Position numbers and translations under genes: made by a program
Notes under the pieces: generated by a model
Told to the model about the DNA's origin: nothing
The model's input: only the letters and a program-made list of their open reading frames with translations
Database searches by the model: none
In this document: in pieces, positions 12,890 to 25,900 of the stretch
Numbering within the stretch: the stretch's first letter is position 1
Layout of the letters: each line of letters starts with the position of its first letter
NCBI GenBank assembly: GCA_029582155.1
Contig: CM055900.1
Location: forward strand, 47,752,236 to 47,816,235
Length of the DNA stretch: 64,000 bases
Origin: Panopea generosa
Lineage: Eukaryota; Mollusca; Bivalvia; Adapedonta; Hiatellidae
Reading direction: 5' to 3'

Positions 12890-14470
12890 ATTCTAAACAG
12901 TATTGATAAATTGTAATAATATAAACATTTAGTATAGGATAAGGAATATATGTCATTTCATCTCCCAAAGGTATCCTGCATTTTCATTAAATGAGAGAAC
13001 TCAAATATTTTCTATGGAATGTTCGTAAATTTTCTTGGATGTCAGGCGTAACAAAATTGTAACCGGGGGTATATTACGTCGCGTCGACATATCCTTTTGC
13101 GTTAAGGTTTTGTTGTTAATGAACAACCCAAGTCCAGTATATTTTGGATACAGTTTAATAAAACAGCATAACAGCATACGACTGCATCATTATTTTTACC
13201 ATAATCCCGTTTATCATAGCCAGGAGTCTGGGATCAGTAAACACATTTTATCAAACAGAATTCAGGGATCCGATGTTCATTTGCTAATGAATGAAGGAAC
13301 GTAGTGTAAAGATTTTTAAATTTATATTTCAGAAAATTCTTCTTCGATAACGTAGTATACACTTCTAATAATTAATATCGCAGAAAATCATTCATTGGTT
13401 AATAACGACTATAATAATTTTATGTCACAACCATCTTTTTAGTCTTTTGCAAAGTATTTGAACATTCTGATTTAAAACATAATTTTGATTAATACCATAT
13501 TTTGCATCTTGTCCTAAACAGGCCTCAAATTAAACTCTTGTCTTAAACCGCACACAAGAGGTGCACGTGGGATTAAAACACCACGTCATAAACATAATCA
13601 ATTGGAGAGCAGGAATATGAAGTCATGTGATCAAAAATTAGTCTCATGATCAAATTAACACCCGTTACATTATGGATAAGAAACCCTAATCGAACAAAGA
13701 ATATAACTTTAAGTCAAATGTGACGTCATAAACATGCCAAGCCATTCAATAATCAGTCAATATGCGAAATCCAATCTATAGCACAGTGATAGCAATTTAA
13801 ATCGGATTAATTTATCAACAAGATATCAAAAAATCTAACATGTATATGAATTAAAACAATACGTTTTACAATCGAAATATTTAAATGAATTTATCAGAAA
13901 AACATTAATAACGAAATTGCCTTTATTTTTAATATAAACATGTTATATTAAATGCGTTACTTTTTATGACTGAAAAATAACGAAACATAAAATACAACTT
14001 TCCTTAATTAATAATGGTAACCATAAAAATATATTTAGCAAAATATAGCATGGTTACAATATGGCATCAAACACGGGTTTCGACCATTAACATATGCATA
14101 TGAAATACTCTGACTATAAGTATATTCATATGCTCTATATATAAAAGTCCGGCCTGATCCCACTTTTTAGGGAAACCATAATAAACCTTATTTGTATAAT
14201 TTCATTATTAAAACCAATATGTAGATAACATCCATGAGGATGTGTGTTAGAGGTTTTCCGATATTCACCGCTATAGACATGTTTGAAATATTTTGTTTTT
14301 TATTGGGATATATGCTATCTTTAACACCTTACTGGTTATAAATGGAAGCTAGTGTTACATCATAGAGGAAAACCCATACGAATATTTACATGCATCTGAG
14401 TTGAACCACCATGTGTATGGCCAACTTTTCCATACAATATGTGTCTGGCCAACCTTTCCATACAATATGT
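12890..14470. other. AT-rich intergenic stretch upstream of C1q gene 1
   Basis: No gene recognised. Two short direct repeats of CCATACAATATGTxTG occur at about 14430-14475. The rest is AT-rich sequence with only short chance frames. Confidence 0.4.
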
Positions 14471-14562
14471 TTGAACCAAGCTTGGCGTGAACTCACCACC
14501 TCAGTGACGAGAGGTAAGTGATCTTAAGATGACTACAAAGACCACTCGCCTACGGAGCCTTC
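14470..14562 (-). repeat. tRNA-like SINE head
   Basis: On the minus strand, GGCTCCGTAGGCGAGTGG is followed by a long variable-arm-like segment and GTGAGTTCACGCC. This resembles a head derived from a long-variable-arm tRNA such as Leu or Ser. The B-box is imperfect, so I regard it as a SINE relic. Confidence 0.35.
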
Positions 14563-14821
14563 ATGAACAAAATTCATTATGACAAATTAAACATATCATT
14601 TCTCAATATGATTGCAAATTTGAAACAGGACTGTAATTCAGATCATTTTTTTTATTTTTTTAATCTAATTAAGATACTGGAGCAATCATGTTTTGATTGT
14701 TTTGCTTTGGGACGTATTTTATTGTCTTTATTTGTAATGACATGTTATACACACATATTCGTGCTACGGACATAACCCAATATTTATGTTTTGATGGCCA
14801 CTTCAGCGTACGCAGCATGTT

Positions 14822-14830
14822 GTATTTAAG
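14822..14830 (+). promoter_or_regulatory. TATA-like element of C1q gene 1
   Basis: GTATTTAAG lies about 80 bases upstream of the chosen start codon, a reasonable distance for a TATA box plus a short 5' UTR. This rests only on position and base composition. Many TATA-like strings occur in this AT-rich window. Confidence 0.3.
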
Positions 14831-14909
14831 ACGTGTTTGCCTGTTTCACAGTCATTAGCAGATGTAGACGTTGCTGACCTCTCACAAACACAGTGCAACT
14901 ATTTCTACA

Positions 14910-15297
14910 ATGTATTTCAGAATTAAGTTTGCAGTCTTATGTATTTTCTCAACATCTTATGCAAGGAGTCTGGAAGAACCAAAATGTCATAAGTACGATT
15001 ACGATGAAAAAGTGTTTCATAAATTGGTACGACTGGAACATCAGATGGAATTAACCAAAGATCAGTTGAACGTTTGGGATCGGGAAATGAAGGGGTTGGT
15101 AGAAAATATGAAAAGTTTGGAAACAAATATTAAGTTATTACAGGAAGTTAATACGAAGTCATTAAATGACGCGTTGACAGAACAGAAGGAACTAACTGAA
15201 ACAGTCATAACAAATGTCAACAAACAGGTAATTCGAATGTCACAGGACTTACTTGACAAGCAAGCACAGATCAATACAACGCAACTTGAATGCAAAG
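14910..15297 (+). CDS. C1q gene 1, exon 1 (signal peptide and coiled coil)
   Basis: 388 coding bases, ending at AAAG|GTAAAG in phase 1. It encodes the signal peptide, Cys26 and the coiled coil. Exon 1 of gene 2 is exactly the same length. Confidence 0.92.
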
Positions 15298-16961
15298 GTA
15301 AAGTTTTATTTGGAAAAACTGATCATTTTTAGTATAATTTATGAACAATTGTGATAAATTAAAATATCTTGTTACAAACTTTTTAAATAAAGAAGTTAAA
15401 TATCTTGTAAACAATTACTTTAGAAGAAGAAATACGATGCATAATTGGTGAAACCCAAACGGGTCATGTGTCATATAAGAGATTTTTTTTTCTGCTCAGT
15501 GTGTACACTGGTGACAAAGTGAAAGTAGACTTCCGAAATCATGTATTCATACCCAAATTTCCAAGCGTCATTCTTTTATTCTAAATTCACAATTCAAACA
15601 TGACAATGCTATCAAAATGTTCAAAATACATCAATAATGCCATTCAAATAAAAAAAAAGAGCATTAAAATAAGGAAAATGCATTTTTAAAGAAGAAGAAA
15701 TGAAGATTATATATAACCGCCATCATGCGACTACCCCACGGAAGCACTTCCTTTTTGCAATGGTGGTACTATGCCTTTATTGCACGTTTACAGAATATAT
15801 TAAACATGTATACAAGTCACTATTCTAAAACGCACTTACTTGCTAAAACCAGTAATTATTCAACAATATAACAATGCTATATGAATGATATGTACGAGTA
15901 AACACTATATGTGTATATAACATGTGATAAGTATATTTGTGTTGACTTCGATTGTGAAATTGGTTATTAGGACCAGCAGTAAGCATTTGTGCGGAAAAAA
16001 TGCCTAGCTCAAGGATCGAACACGCGACCCACCGATCATGTGCTCTGTGCTCTACCACCAGATCACTCGCTCTATACAATAAATAATGAAAACAATGTGT
16101 ATTACAACCAATATATATCTCAGAAAATAACCAAGTATGCTTGAAAGTCAGTTATTGTCGTAAAACTATGCTACTGTAACGCTGCATGATTGAAATTATT
16201 AAATGTGCTTAGTAATGACCATGTATCACCTGTAGGTGCGTAGATAATAAAATACAATTGCTAAAAACAATCAAAATAAACAGTGTAGGTATCGTATAAA
16301 TATAAATCAGATTATCGATAACTGTTTTTTTTTTTGTTCTATTTATTCATGTTTTTGCTTGTATGTTTTTTCATTTATTTAAGCTGTATTTTATATTTGC
16401 TAATCTGTTTTCTTTTTTTATTTTGTTCTTTCGTTTTCTTTATTTCTTCCTTTCTTTATTTCTTTACTCAAATAATCTTTCTTTATCTTATTTATTTATT
16501 TTTGTACTTAGTTGTTTGTTCATTTTTATCCAGACGAGTTGAAGACACCAACAGTGGTATTCAAAGCACGTGGAATCACTAACAAAAGTCCATCTACTGG
16601 GGATACAATTATCTTCGGTACTGTCGTTTCTAATATTGGAGGAGGGTATGACACCGGTACGGGGTATTTTACTGCTCCTCGAGCAGGGACTTACGTGTTT
16701 ACTGTTCAGTATTGCACTGTATATCAGAAACGGATGCGTTCACACATAATAGCAGAGGGAACTATAATTGGGACAACTACGCATTATAACCACGATGCCA
16801 GTGAGACATGTACCTCCGGTGATGCAGTGACGGTGTTATCTAGGGGTGATAAAGTATGGAACAAATGTGTTTATGCCAATGGAGGAGGTGCCATTTATGA
16901 AAGTACCAATTACGCCTGGAATACATTTTCTGGCGTTTTAATCCACACTGGTACTGATTAA
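14910..16961 (+). CDS. C1q domain-containing secreted protein, gene 1 (2 exons)
   Basis: Encodes 271 residues from two exons (14910-15297 and 16534-16961) joined by a GT-AG phase-1 intron of 1236 bases. Residues 1-18 form a signal peptide with likely cleavage after SYA. Cys26 follows, then a conserved YDYDEKVFHKLVRLEHQ stretch and a heptad-rich coiled coil to about residue 128. The C-terminal C1q head (about 131-271) opens with TPTVVFKARG and includes GGGYDTGTGYFTAP, GTYVFTV and the terminal NTFSGVLIHTG. There is no collagen region. Proteins of this type are soluble pattern-recognition lectins that trimerise, and the coiled coil probably drives higher assembly. I start at the ATG at 14910 because it aligns with the ATG of gene 2 and places the signal peptide at the N-terminus. 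Gene 2 (37000-39807) is a paralogue with the same exon structure. The specific ligand is unknown. Confidence 0.93.
15957..16072 (-). mobile_element. SINE family B head in the intron of C1q gene 1
   Basis: The minus strand reads CTGGTGGTAGAGCACAGAGC, then GTGTTCGATCC, then a pyrimidine-rich body and CCGCACAAATGCTTACT. This corresponds to the family B copies at 1492 and 12099 but is more diverged. It lies antisense in the intron. Confidence 0.55.
16534..16961 (+). CDS. C1q gene 1, exon 2 (C1q head)
   Basis: Begins after a pyrimidine-rich acceptor ending TTTTTATCCAG and supplies the last two bases of a split Asp codon. It carries the whole C1q domain and ends with TAA at 16959-16961. Confidence 0.93.
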
Positions 16962-18400
16962 ATATTACTTCTCTTGAACATATTATTTGGATATCAACAG
17001 TTTTACAAATATGATGACTAAATTCTATAATAATTACTCGAACTTGCTTTATAAGATAAAAGCCTATAATTCATAATTATACAGTTTTTCCTGACTGGTG
17101 TTCGTATATCAGTTTTATGCGAGCAAAACGAGAATCTATGTAATGTGTTTTTATATATTGTTTTGTCATCCATTTATATGAATGTATATATGTGTACATC
17201 TAAACTAAACTAAGATATATCTGAGTACTTTAAATTATAGGCTATGCATCATGGCGAACAGTACGTACACAGGTAAAATGTTAAACGTATGTTAAACGTA
17301 TGTTTCTTATGTATCTTATATAATTGATGTTCTTCCTAATGTAGTGTACATATATTAGACGTATCATAAATAACAAATAAAACTAAGACATCGTTAAGTA
17401 TTTTAAACCATAGGCTATACATCATTGTTTGTGACATATATATGTTTCGATTCAATAATGTATACGGTCGTACGTTGCCTGTCTTAAATTTAACGAGTAT
17501 ACCTATAATATGTATTAAAGAAATAAAAAATATCAACACTGTAACATTTTATTAAATATGGTATAGTTATTGATATTATATCAAATATGTGCTTAAAATC
17601 CAATGAAACTAATAAGACTTTTGCTCTGTTTAATCATTGTATTTACATGTTTAATGTGTTAAGTATAACACATGGTTTAGACCTCATTAAATTTGACACA
17701 TATTTACAGTATGTTTGCAACAATGGAGGTTCTGTTAGCATGAATAGTATGTCTCGGATAATTTAATCTTACAGATTTTCTCATTGAACAAACTGCAAAT
17801 AAGGTAATTCGATCAAATAAATAAACATTACTTGGCCGTATGTAGGCGACAAACATTAAAATCACTAATTCACTAAACAACTGACACCTTGTACCATAGC
17901 TGATTTCGTATATGTATTTTTATATGTTAACATACTGAAAAAAAATGTATGCAAATTATTATTTTTTTGTTAAATATATGAGAGTATACGTATCTAAATT
18001 GCATGATCTATCGTTACAACGAATGAATGAAAAAATGCGATTTTAGGCCGACTAAATATCATTTCCAATAAAAAGGTTTGATAAACCTGTATAAACTATT
18101 ATCTTGTTGCATGATTATACGCTCTTATTTTTGTCATGTCACATTAATACAAACACGTTTTAAAAATATAAAACTAAAGTATATTGCTGACTGCGACCTT
18201 AAAGATCATAAGCAATGAAATTATTAAAAGTTATTCTGTTGCGTTTAGTATTTCAATAATATCAGTTTGAATATAAGCATCTGTTTCCAAAAGCATATAT
18301 AAAACAGATATGTGTTTAATCGATAAACAAAATTCACATTTCATGCACTGGCTACTTTTACCGCGCTGAATTACCTCCCTTGATTTTCCTTCAATTCTGA
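16962..18400. other. 3' flank of C1q gene 1, no further gene recognised
   Basis: Two related short blocks at about 17220-17260 and 17395-17440 share a TAGGCTAT(G/A)CATCAT core, a local duplication in the 3' flank. Candidate AATAAA signals occur near 17375 and 17520, but none can be assigned. The rest is AT-rich. Confidence 0.4.
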
Positions 18401-18477
18401 CGTCATCCTTGATATAACGTTCCGCCATTTGCAAAGTTGTAACACTGATAATTTTTCGGATAAAACTGGTTATTTAT

Positions 18478-19744
18478 GCCACTTATGGGTGCAGTTCCGG
18501 CGTTGGAACATGAGTAGGACTGTACCAGCTTCTTTTAAATGATCAGATGGGTTGATACGACATTGGGACAAAATAGTGTCAAGTGTAGCGAAAAGTTCAA
18601 ACCAACAAAACATTGAAAATTGTGCGCTTTGCACTTCCGAAATAATCAGTTTGTGAGGGATCCTGCGTTATTAGAGTCACAAAACATTAGCACACCATAT
18701 TTAAGACTTAAAAGCGATGCAGTTCCGTTCGTACCAGCGCAAAGAAAATGTAATGACGGAAAAGTAAAAAGACTGGCGTACGATGCACTGCAGAAAAAGA
18801 AATTGAAACTGAAGGTAGGTTTTTTCTTCTTGTTCTTCTTCCTGGTAAAGTGCATGTTCCACTCTGATGCATAAAGGCACTTGATGTATATACAAAGCCG
18901 TTATGAGGTGCAAGAAAGTACAGATTAAGAATTTAAAACCGATAAAAACGTGGATGGCGTCGAATTCTGGTGGGCGACCAGACAGGACTTGAAGCACTCT
19001 GTGGTCTGAGTAGTGGCTATGCGATCCGGCCACTGGTTCCACAGGCGGATAACAGATGAGGAAAAGCTTTACTTGTTTTTTTTAAAACAAAAAATATGCA
19101 TTGGTATAGAAAAAACCCAGCTTTTTGTTGTTGCTTTTAACTCACCTAAGCTGAACGTTCACAAGACGTGAAGTGAGAGCTCTGAGTCAATTTATTTTCA
19201 TTGGATATGTTGAATATTACAAAACTTACATAGAAGTCATATCGCAATATCTCGGACAAGTTCTTGAATTGGCAAAATCGGATAATAAATGTCGTATTTA
19301 TAGTCTTTTTATCATCAACAATTTAGTTATTTGGCATAATAACCACACAAGCATCTGCAGTTCATCGTCTTCTCTGTGACAAGAGCCAATAAGGGCATCT
19401 ATTTGGTGGTTTTATCTAAATGTCAGTTCATTAATAGTCACAATCAATATCAATAATTGCAAAGCAAACAATGAGTATGTAAGCATTAATCAATACAATT
19501 CACAGATCAGTGTTTTTTTTAATTAACAGTCACTTCAAAGCCAGAATGTTCCAGTTCATACTAATCAGATATCGGAGATTGTCCTTGCACAGCAGATATC
19601 GGAAATGGTCCTTGCATAGCAGATTTCGAATATGGTCCTTCCACAGCAGCATCAACCAGTACAGGTTATTGTATGCCAGATGTGGATGTTACAGAAGTGG
19701 CGAATATTCTATTGTACTTTGCTGACAACCCGTGTATACATGTG
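18478..19744 (+). pseudogene. THAP-domain gene remnant, two recognisable exons
   Basis: Between about 18530 and 18815, fragments match the second half of a THAP zinc-finger domain: SDGLIRHWDKIV, then CALHFRNNQFV, then LRLKSDAVPF. The domain's Cys-x-Cys-His pattern ends in the LH of CALHF and the AVP box. The pieces lie in different frames with an in-frame stop, so the copy is broken. A good donor (CTGAAG|GTAGGT) at 18814 and a good acceptor (TTTTTAATTAACAG) before 19530 suggest a second exon. That exon is Gln-rich with a repeated QISE(I/M)VLA unit and ends near 19743 at a strong GTAAGT donor. It also contains a stop and a frame change. THAP domains occur in host regulators and in P-type and Kolobok transposases, and I cannot say which this was. 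Confidence 0.5.
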
Positions 19745-20098
19745 GGTAAGTAATTGTGACAATTAATATTTTGAAATAAAATATCAACACTTATGCTGCT
19801 AAAAAATAAGTGGACAAGATTTAAGCAATTTCAAATTAAAGCACAAACGTTGACGAAATAACTGGGGTAAACTAAAAAATGATGTGTACATAAACCATTT
19901 ACAGGAAACAGCAAGACGTGAATGCGGATACGATACATAATATCAACATCATGTTTTTCTTTCAATGTCCCCCTTTTCACAGAAAAAGGCTTCATTCATA
20001 TATCAAAATCCCCTGTGTATTCAAAATATTCTGTTTGGCAGTATTGTTTAACTTATGTTGGAATTTGTTATATATCTTAAAACATTCATGAATAGAAT

Positions 20099-20226
20099 GG
20101 GCCCGATTAGCTCAGCCGGTAACGCGTCTGACTATCAATCAAGGGATCGTGAGTTCCTATCCCCAGCCGGCAACAGTCTCCGTGATGATTGATATACGAC
20201 ATTGTGTTTCATTGTCATTTGTAATA
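20099..20226 (+). mobile_element. tRNA-derived SINE, family A copy
   Basis: The head reads GGGCCCGATTAGCTCAGCCGG (A-box) with GTGAGTTCCTATCC in the B-box position. The family A body then starts with GATTGATATACGACATTGTG. The copy stops after about 50 bases of body. Other copies are at 30655, 35608 (minus) and 38946. Confidence 0.7.
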
Positions 20227-20273
20227 AATGTTATTCCAGTTCAGCAAGTGCCATATAAATTATGAACATTTAC

Positions 20274-20600
20274 ATCAGAGCTGGAATTCATTTTCTGGCG
20301 TTTTAATCCATACCGGTACTGAATAAATGTGCTGACATGCACGTGTGTACATAACTGTGACACTTACTGCAGGTAACGTGTTTGTTTAAGACGTTTACGA
20401 ACATCTACCTTCACATGTGCATGAATCCAGGTAATTTTGCTGTTAGGTATACACGTGCCTAAGTTATCTCATAATCACAATGAACAAGATTATTGTAATT
20501 GTCATATATTATTCATGACGAGTTCCGTTCATGCTTTTAGGACACGTGCTTACACTTTTGTGTGTCATAACGTCAATAGGCTCAAAACTTTGGTAAACGG
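20274..20600 (+). pseudogene. Orphan 3' end of a third C1q gene
   Basis: Bases 20280-20326 encode WNSFSGVLIHTGTE and a stop, identical in protein to the end of C1q gene 2. The following sequence is similar to the 3' flank of gene 2 (39800-40090) for roughly 270 bases, sharing AATGTGCTGACATGCAC and ATTATTCAT(A/G)AC(A/G)AGTT. Nothing upstream of 20274 matches the rest of the C1q head. This is a fragment left by partial duplication or deletion, and it cannot encode a domain. Confidence 0.8.
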
Positions 20601-22920
20601 TTAATTAAAATTAACTTTTGGTCCATTTCCAATCAGAAAACCGTGTGGTGACATAACATGGCGTTGTAGTTAACGTTTCGATTAGTATGAATTGTAAATG
20701 TACTATCTGCATAGGTACACGTGTGTAATTGTTACGTATGTCATGTGAGAAATATTGACTGTAGAAACGTTACACAACATTGACATACGAGCACGCTGAG
20801 TGGTCAGTTGCTTCGACGGGATTTGAATTACGTCACTGTTTCCCTGCTTTAATATTAGGCCATATCATCACTGAATTTGAAAATGTCAGATACTTGGACA
20901 GACTAAAACAATAAAAAATATATACTCAGTTTTGTTTTCTGGTTTAGTTTAACAGAGTACTGAGATATTAATAAAATGTTCGATAAATCAACATTTTTTT
21001 TTGTTATGCCTTTGGTATGCCTTCTCCACATTTTTGTTTGTTCTGAATTGTGTTGAATTGATTATTCAAGGAAAGTCATTGGCGCTGGAATCCCAACTTT
21101 TGTATCTACATTCACATCGAATACACCAACACGTTGTTATATTTTGTAGCAATATTTTTAAAAAAATATTAGGTGAAACTATTATTGTTTAAAATCAACT
21201 TTCCGATCTGCTTTTCTGACCCGTGTCATACATTTGTAGCATATTAAATCAAAATACATAAGTATATTCCACACAGTCATGAATATAATGTCAATTGGAT
21301 ATAACACTTCTACAACTTTCGTTAATTGCATAGTCATCCCAGCAACCAAATAATTACCGTATTCTTATAAACAGAAGAGACAAAAGTCATTTATAAGATG
21401 ATACAAGATACAAGAAACTTTATTTTTTGTCGGATGTAAGAAAACAATAACACTAGCTATTTGCCAACACTAACAAAGACTCATAACACGTTTTAACATA
21501 ACAATCTGTTTGGATAATCTTATAGTTATAATAGATAAGATGATATTATATAATGGTAGTTAAGAATTGTATGTACATATTATGACAGGTTAATAAGATA
21601 GGATGACAAGTTACTGGAGATAAATAATAGCCAAGGGTTATCTTGATGTATAGTTGACAGTTAGTTTGTGGGCGGGATCTTAAGACCTGTAATTATAATA
21701 CTGACCAATTAAAAAGTAGCAATGAATTGGCATATCATAGGATAGTTGGTTATTCAATCAGGGACTGGTTTTAGTAGAGATAGGTCCTTCTGTCAGAATG
21801 TAGATACGAACAGGGAAACATGTCAGTCAGATTAGGTTTGCTTTAAACGAGCGAATGCGATGCGAATGAACTCATGCTAACTATATGAATATGTGAATAA
21901 AATTACTTATTATACAAACATTGTTGTTGAATCAGATATGCGACAATGATGGTAAATTATAGGTTCTTAATGAGCTCGTAACATAGGGACACAATAATTT
22001 CACATCTTAAAAACAGAAAAGCCGAGGATCATCGAAGGTCATGATTAGTAGTATAACCGTTACTGGTGTACTAAACTTGGTTAACCGGTTCACCCAATCT
22101 CTTTCTTTGCCTAAGACCACATCCTACACAAAATGACCTACCTATTGCAAATATGGAAAGAATATAAAGAAACTCATGTTTGGTCTCTCCTCTTATATCT
22201 GGGTATTGTCTTACATGAACGCAATAGTATTTCAAATACATTTGTTCTTTAGCGCAAAACTATTGTAACTTGAGTTACAGTAGTTTTGCAGCAAATGATA
22301 TCTCTGAAACCGCTATTTATATCGGTGCAAGACAATTGTCACTTAAATTTAAATTGTATTACACACAGTTATCATCTATATTCACACTTGTATTTAGTCC
22401 ATTAATATTGAAATAAAAGCTTGAAATGATAGTTCATGAAAATCTGGAACGATTTTGAAGAAATAACGGTATGGAGACTGATCATTCTAACTAAATCATT
22501 AAAAATCATTTTAATTGGATTAAACAAATAATTTCAATCAGATGAATATGTTTAATGTTTTAATTATTTGGACAATGAATTGGATGATTAATATAGGTTG
22601 TTTACTATATAAGAAACATTTTGCCGTGTTTGTTCTGTTTGCATTTTTAATATGCCGCCCAATATAATAATAATTAAAGCCACTGTTAATCTATACCACT
22701 TATAACTTTCTAAACCAATATATCCCTTGTGAATACTTTCAGAATGAGATATTATTCCAATTACCATACACTCAGAATTATTCTTTTTAATTGATCAGTA
22801 CTAGAAGTCCACGGTATCAAAGACTTTTAAATTGGCTGTTAAAGGACCACAACAATATATTTTAGATATCGATAAAACTTGGATTCTCAGAGTTAACTTT
22901 AAACAAACGAGTTGAATAAA
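20600..22920. other. AT-rich stretch without a recognised gene
   Basis: All frames were read and only short chance frames were found. The stretch at about 21400-22030 is slightly less AT-rich and contains GTGGGCGGGATC and AATAAA. It could be part of a dispersed repeat, but no partner exists in this window. Confidence 0.35.
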
Positions 22921-22925
22921 GCACA

Positions 22926-25900
22926 ATATGGTCAGTTGGGTTAGTATGGGTATGGTGGATATGGAGTGTACAGCGGATAGCTGAGATGGTAAAGAGGATA
23001 TAGAGAGAACAGTTGGTAGTGTAGTAGGTATTGTGTGTGTAGAGGGTACGATTGGTAGCGTAATCGTTGGTATGATGGGTGTAGAGATAACAGTTGGCAG
23101 TGTGGTCGGTATGATGGGTGTACAGAGAACAGTTGGTAGTGTAGTCGGTATGATGGGTGTAGAGAGAACAGTTGGTAGTGTAGTCGGTATGGTGGATGTA
23201 GCGAGAACAGTTGGTAGTTTAGTCGGTATGATGGGTATAGAGAGAACAGTTGGTAGTGTAGTCGGTATGGTGGGTGTAGAGAGAACAGTTGGTAGTGTAG
23301 TCGGTATGATTGGTGTAGAGAGAACAGTTGGAAGTGTAGTCGGTATGGTGGTTGTAGAGAGAACAGTTGGTAGTGTAGTCGGTATGATGGGTGTAGAGAG
23401 AACAGTTGGTAGTGTAGTATGTATTGTGGGTGTAGAGGGTACTGTTGGTAGCGTAATCGTTGGTATGATGGGTGTAGAGAGAACAGTTGGTAGTGTAGTT
23501 GGTATGATGGGTGTAGAGAGAACAGTTGTTAGTGTAGTATGTATTGTGGGTGTAGAGGGTACTGTTGGTAGCGTAATCGTTGGTATGATGGGTGTAGAGA
23601 GAACAGTTGGTAGTGTAGTTGGTAAGATGGGTGTAGAGAGAACAGTTGGTAGTGTAGTAGGTATTGTGGGTGTAGAGGGTATGATTGATAGCGTAATCGT
23701 TGGTATGATGGGTGTAGAGAGAACAATTGGTAGTGTAATCGTTGGTATTGTTGTTGTAGAGGGTACTGTTGGTAGAGTAATCGTTAGTATGATGGGTGTA
23801 GAGAGAACAGTTGGTAGTGTAGTAGGTATTGTGGGTGCAGAGGGTACTGTTGGTAGAGTAATCGTTGGTATGATGGGTGTAGAGAGAACAGCTGGTAGTG
23901 TAGTCGGTATGTTGGGTGTAGAGAGAACAGTTGGTAGTGTAGCAGGTATTGTGTGTGCAGAAGGTACGGTGGGTAGAGTAATCGTTGGTATGATGGGTGC
24001 AGAGAGAACAGTTGGTAGTGTAGTTGGTAAGATGGGTGTAGAGAGAACAATTGGTAGTGTAATCGTTGGTATTGTGGGTGTAGAGGGTACTGTTGGTAGA
24101 GTAATCGTTGGTATGATGGGTGTAGAGAGAACAGTTGGTAGTGTAGTCGGTATGTTGGGTGTAGAGAGAACAGTTGGTAGTGTAGTAGGTATTTTGGTGT
24201 AGAGGGTACGATTGGTAGCGTAATCGTCGGTTTGATGGGTGAAGAGATAACAGTTGGTAATGTAGTTGGTATGATGGGTGTAGAGAGAACAGTTGGTAGT
24301 GTAGTAGGTATTGTGGGTGTAGAAGATACGGTTGGTAGAGTAATCGTTGGTATGATGGGTGTAGAGAGAACAGTTGGTAGTGTAGTAGGTATTGTGGGTG
24401 TATAGGGTACGGTTGTTAGAGTAATCCTTGGTATGATGGGTGAAGAGAGAACAGTTGGTAGTGTAGTAGGTATTGTGGGTGTAGAGAGAACAGTTGGTAT
24501 TGTAGTTGGTATTGTGGGTGTAGAGGGTACGGTTTGTAGATTAATCGTTGGTATGATGGGTGTAGAGAGAACAGTTGGTAGTGTAGTAGGTATTGTGGGT
24601 GTAGAGAGAACAGTTGGTAGTGTAGTCGGTATGATGGGTGCAGAGGGTACGATTGGTAGCGTAATCGTCGGTTTGATGGGTGAAGAGATAACAGTTGGTA
24701 GTGTAGTTGGTATGATGGGTGTAGAGAGAACAGTTGGTAGTGTAGTAGGTATTGTGGGTGTAGAAGATACGGTTGGTAGAGTAATCGTTGGTATGATGGG
24801 TGTAGAGAGAACAGTTGGTAGTGTATTAGGTATTGTGGGTGTAGAGGATACGGTTGGTAGAGTAATCGTTGGTATGATGGGTGTAGAGAGAACAGTTGGT
24901 ATTGTAGTTGGTATTGTGGGTGTAGAGGGTACGGTTGTTAGAGTAATCGTTGGTATGATGGGTGAAGAGAGAACAGTTGGTAGTGTAGTAGGTATTGTGG
25001 GTGTAGAGAGAATAGTTGGTATTGTAGTTGGTATTGTGGGTGTAGAGGGTACGGTTGGTAGATTAATCGTTGGTATGATGGGTGTAGAGAGAACAGTTGG
25101 TAGTGTAGTAGGTATTGTGGGTGTAGAGAGAACAGTTGGTAGTGTAGTTGGTATGATGGGTGTAGAGGCTACGGCTGGTAGAGTAGTCGTTGGTATGATG
25201 GGTGTAGAGAGAACAGTTGGTATTGTAGTTGGTATGATGGGTGTAGAGAGAACAGTTGGTAGTGTAGTAGGTATTGTGGGTATAGAGGGTACGATTGGTA
25301 GCGTAATCGTTGGTATGATGGGTGTAGAGAGAACAGTTGGTAGTGTAGTCGATATGATGGGTGTAGAGAGAACAGTTGGTAGTGTAGTCTGTATGATTGG
25401 TGTAGAGTGTACAGCTGGTGGTGCAGTTTGTATTGCAGGTGTAAGGGTTCAACTTGCAGTGTAGTTGGTACTGCCGGTGTAAAATATACAATTATTTAAT
25501 TAGTTGGTATGGTGGATATAAAGTGTACAGCATGTAGTGTAACTGGTATTGTGGATGTAGAAGGCACAGCTTGGTAGTGTAGTTTGTATCAAAGGTGTAG
25601 AGTGTACGGTTTGTAGTGTAGTTTGTATGGTGGGTGTAGATGGTACAACTGGTACTGTAGTTGGTATTATAGTCGTTGAGGGTACTGTTGGTAGTGTAGT
25701 TCATATTGAAGGTGTAGGGTTTACGGCTGGTAGCGTAGTTGGAATGATGGGTGCAGAGTGCTTAGTTGGAAGTGTAGTTTGTATGATGGGAGTAAAAGGT
25801 ACAGCTGATAGTGTAGTTTGTATAGTTGGTTAAGAGGATGCAGCTGTTAGTGTAGCTAGAATGGTGGGTGTAGAGAGTACAGCTTGTAGTGTAGTTGGTA

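Noticed and set aside
20099-20175. Functional tRNA gene
   Set aside because: A- and B-box-like sequences are present, but the acceptor stem and anticodon arm do not pair properly, and the body continues as a SINE.
21400-22030. Solo LTR
   Set aside because: An AATAAA and a TG-like start were noticed, but there are no convincing terminal dinucleotides with a target duplication, no second copy and no internal region in the window.
22926-23010. Telomere-like GGTTAG repeats
   Set aside because: Isolated GGTTAGTATGGG strings at the degenerate start of the minisatellite do not form a TTAGGG array.
23033-25464. Two long plus-strand reading frames (about 390 and 340 codons) as a repetitive protein gene
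   Set aside because: They are read-through of a 39/42-bp minisatellite, with no start context, signal peptide, splice sites or non-repeat domain. The opposite strand is open too.
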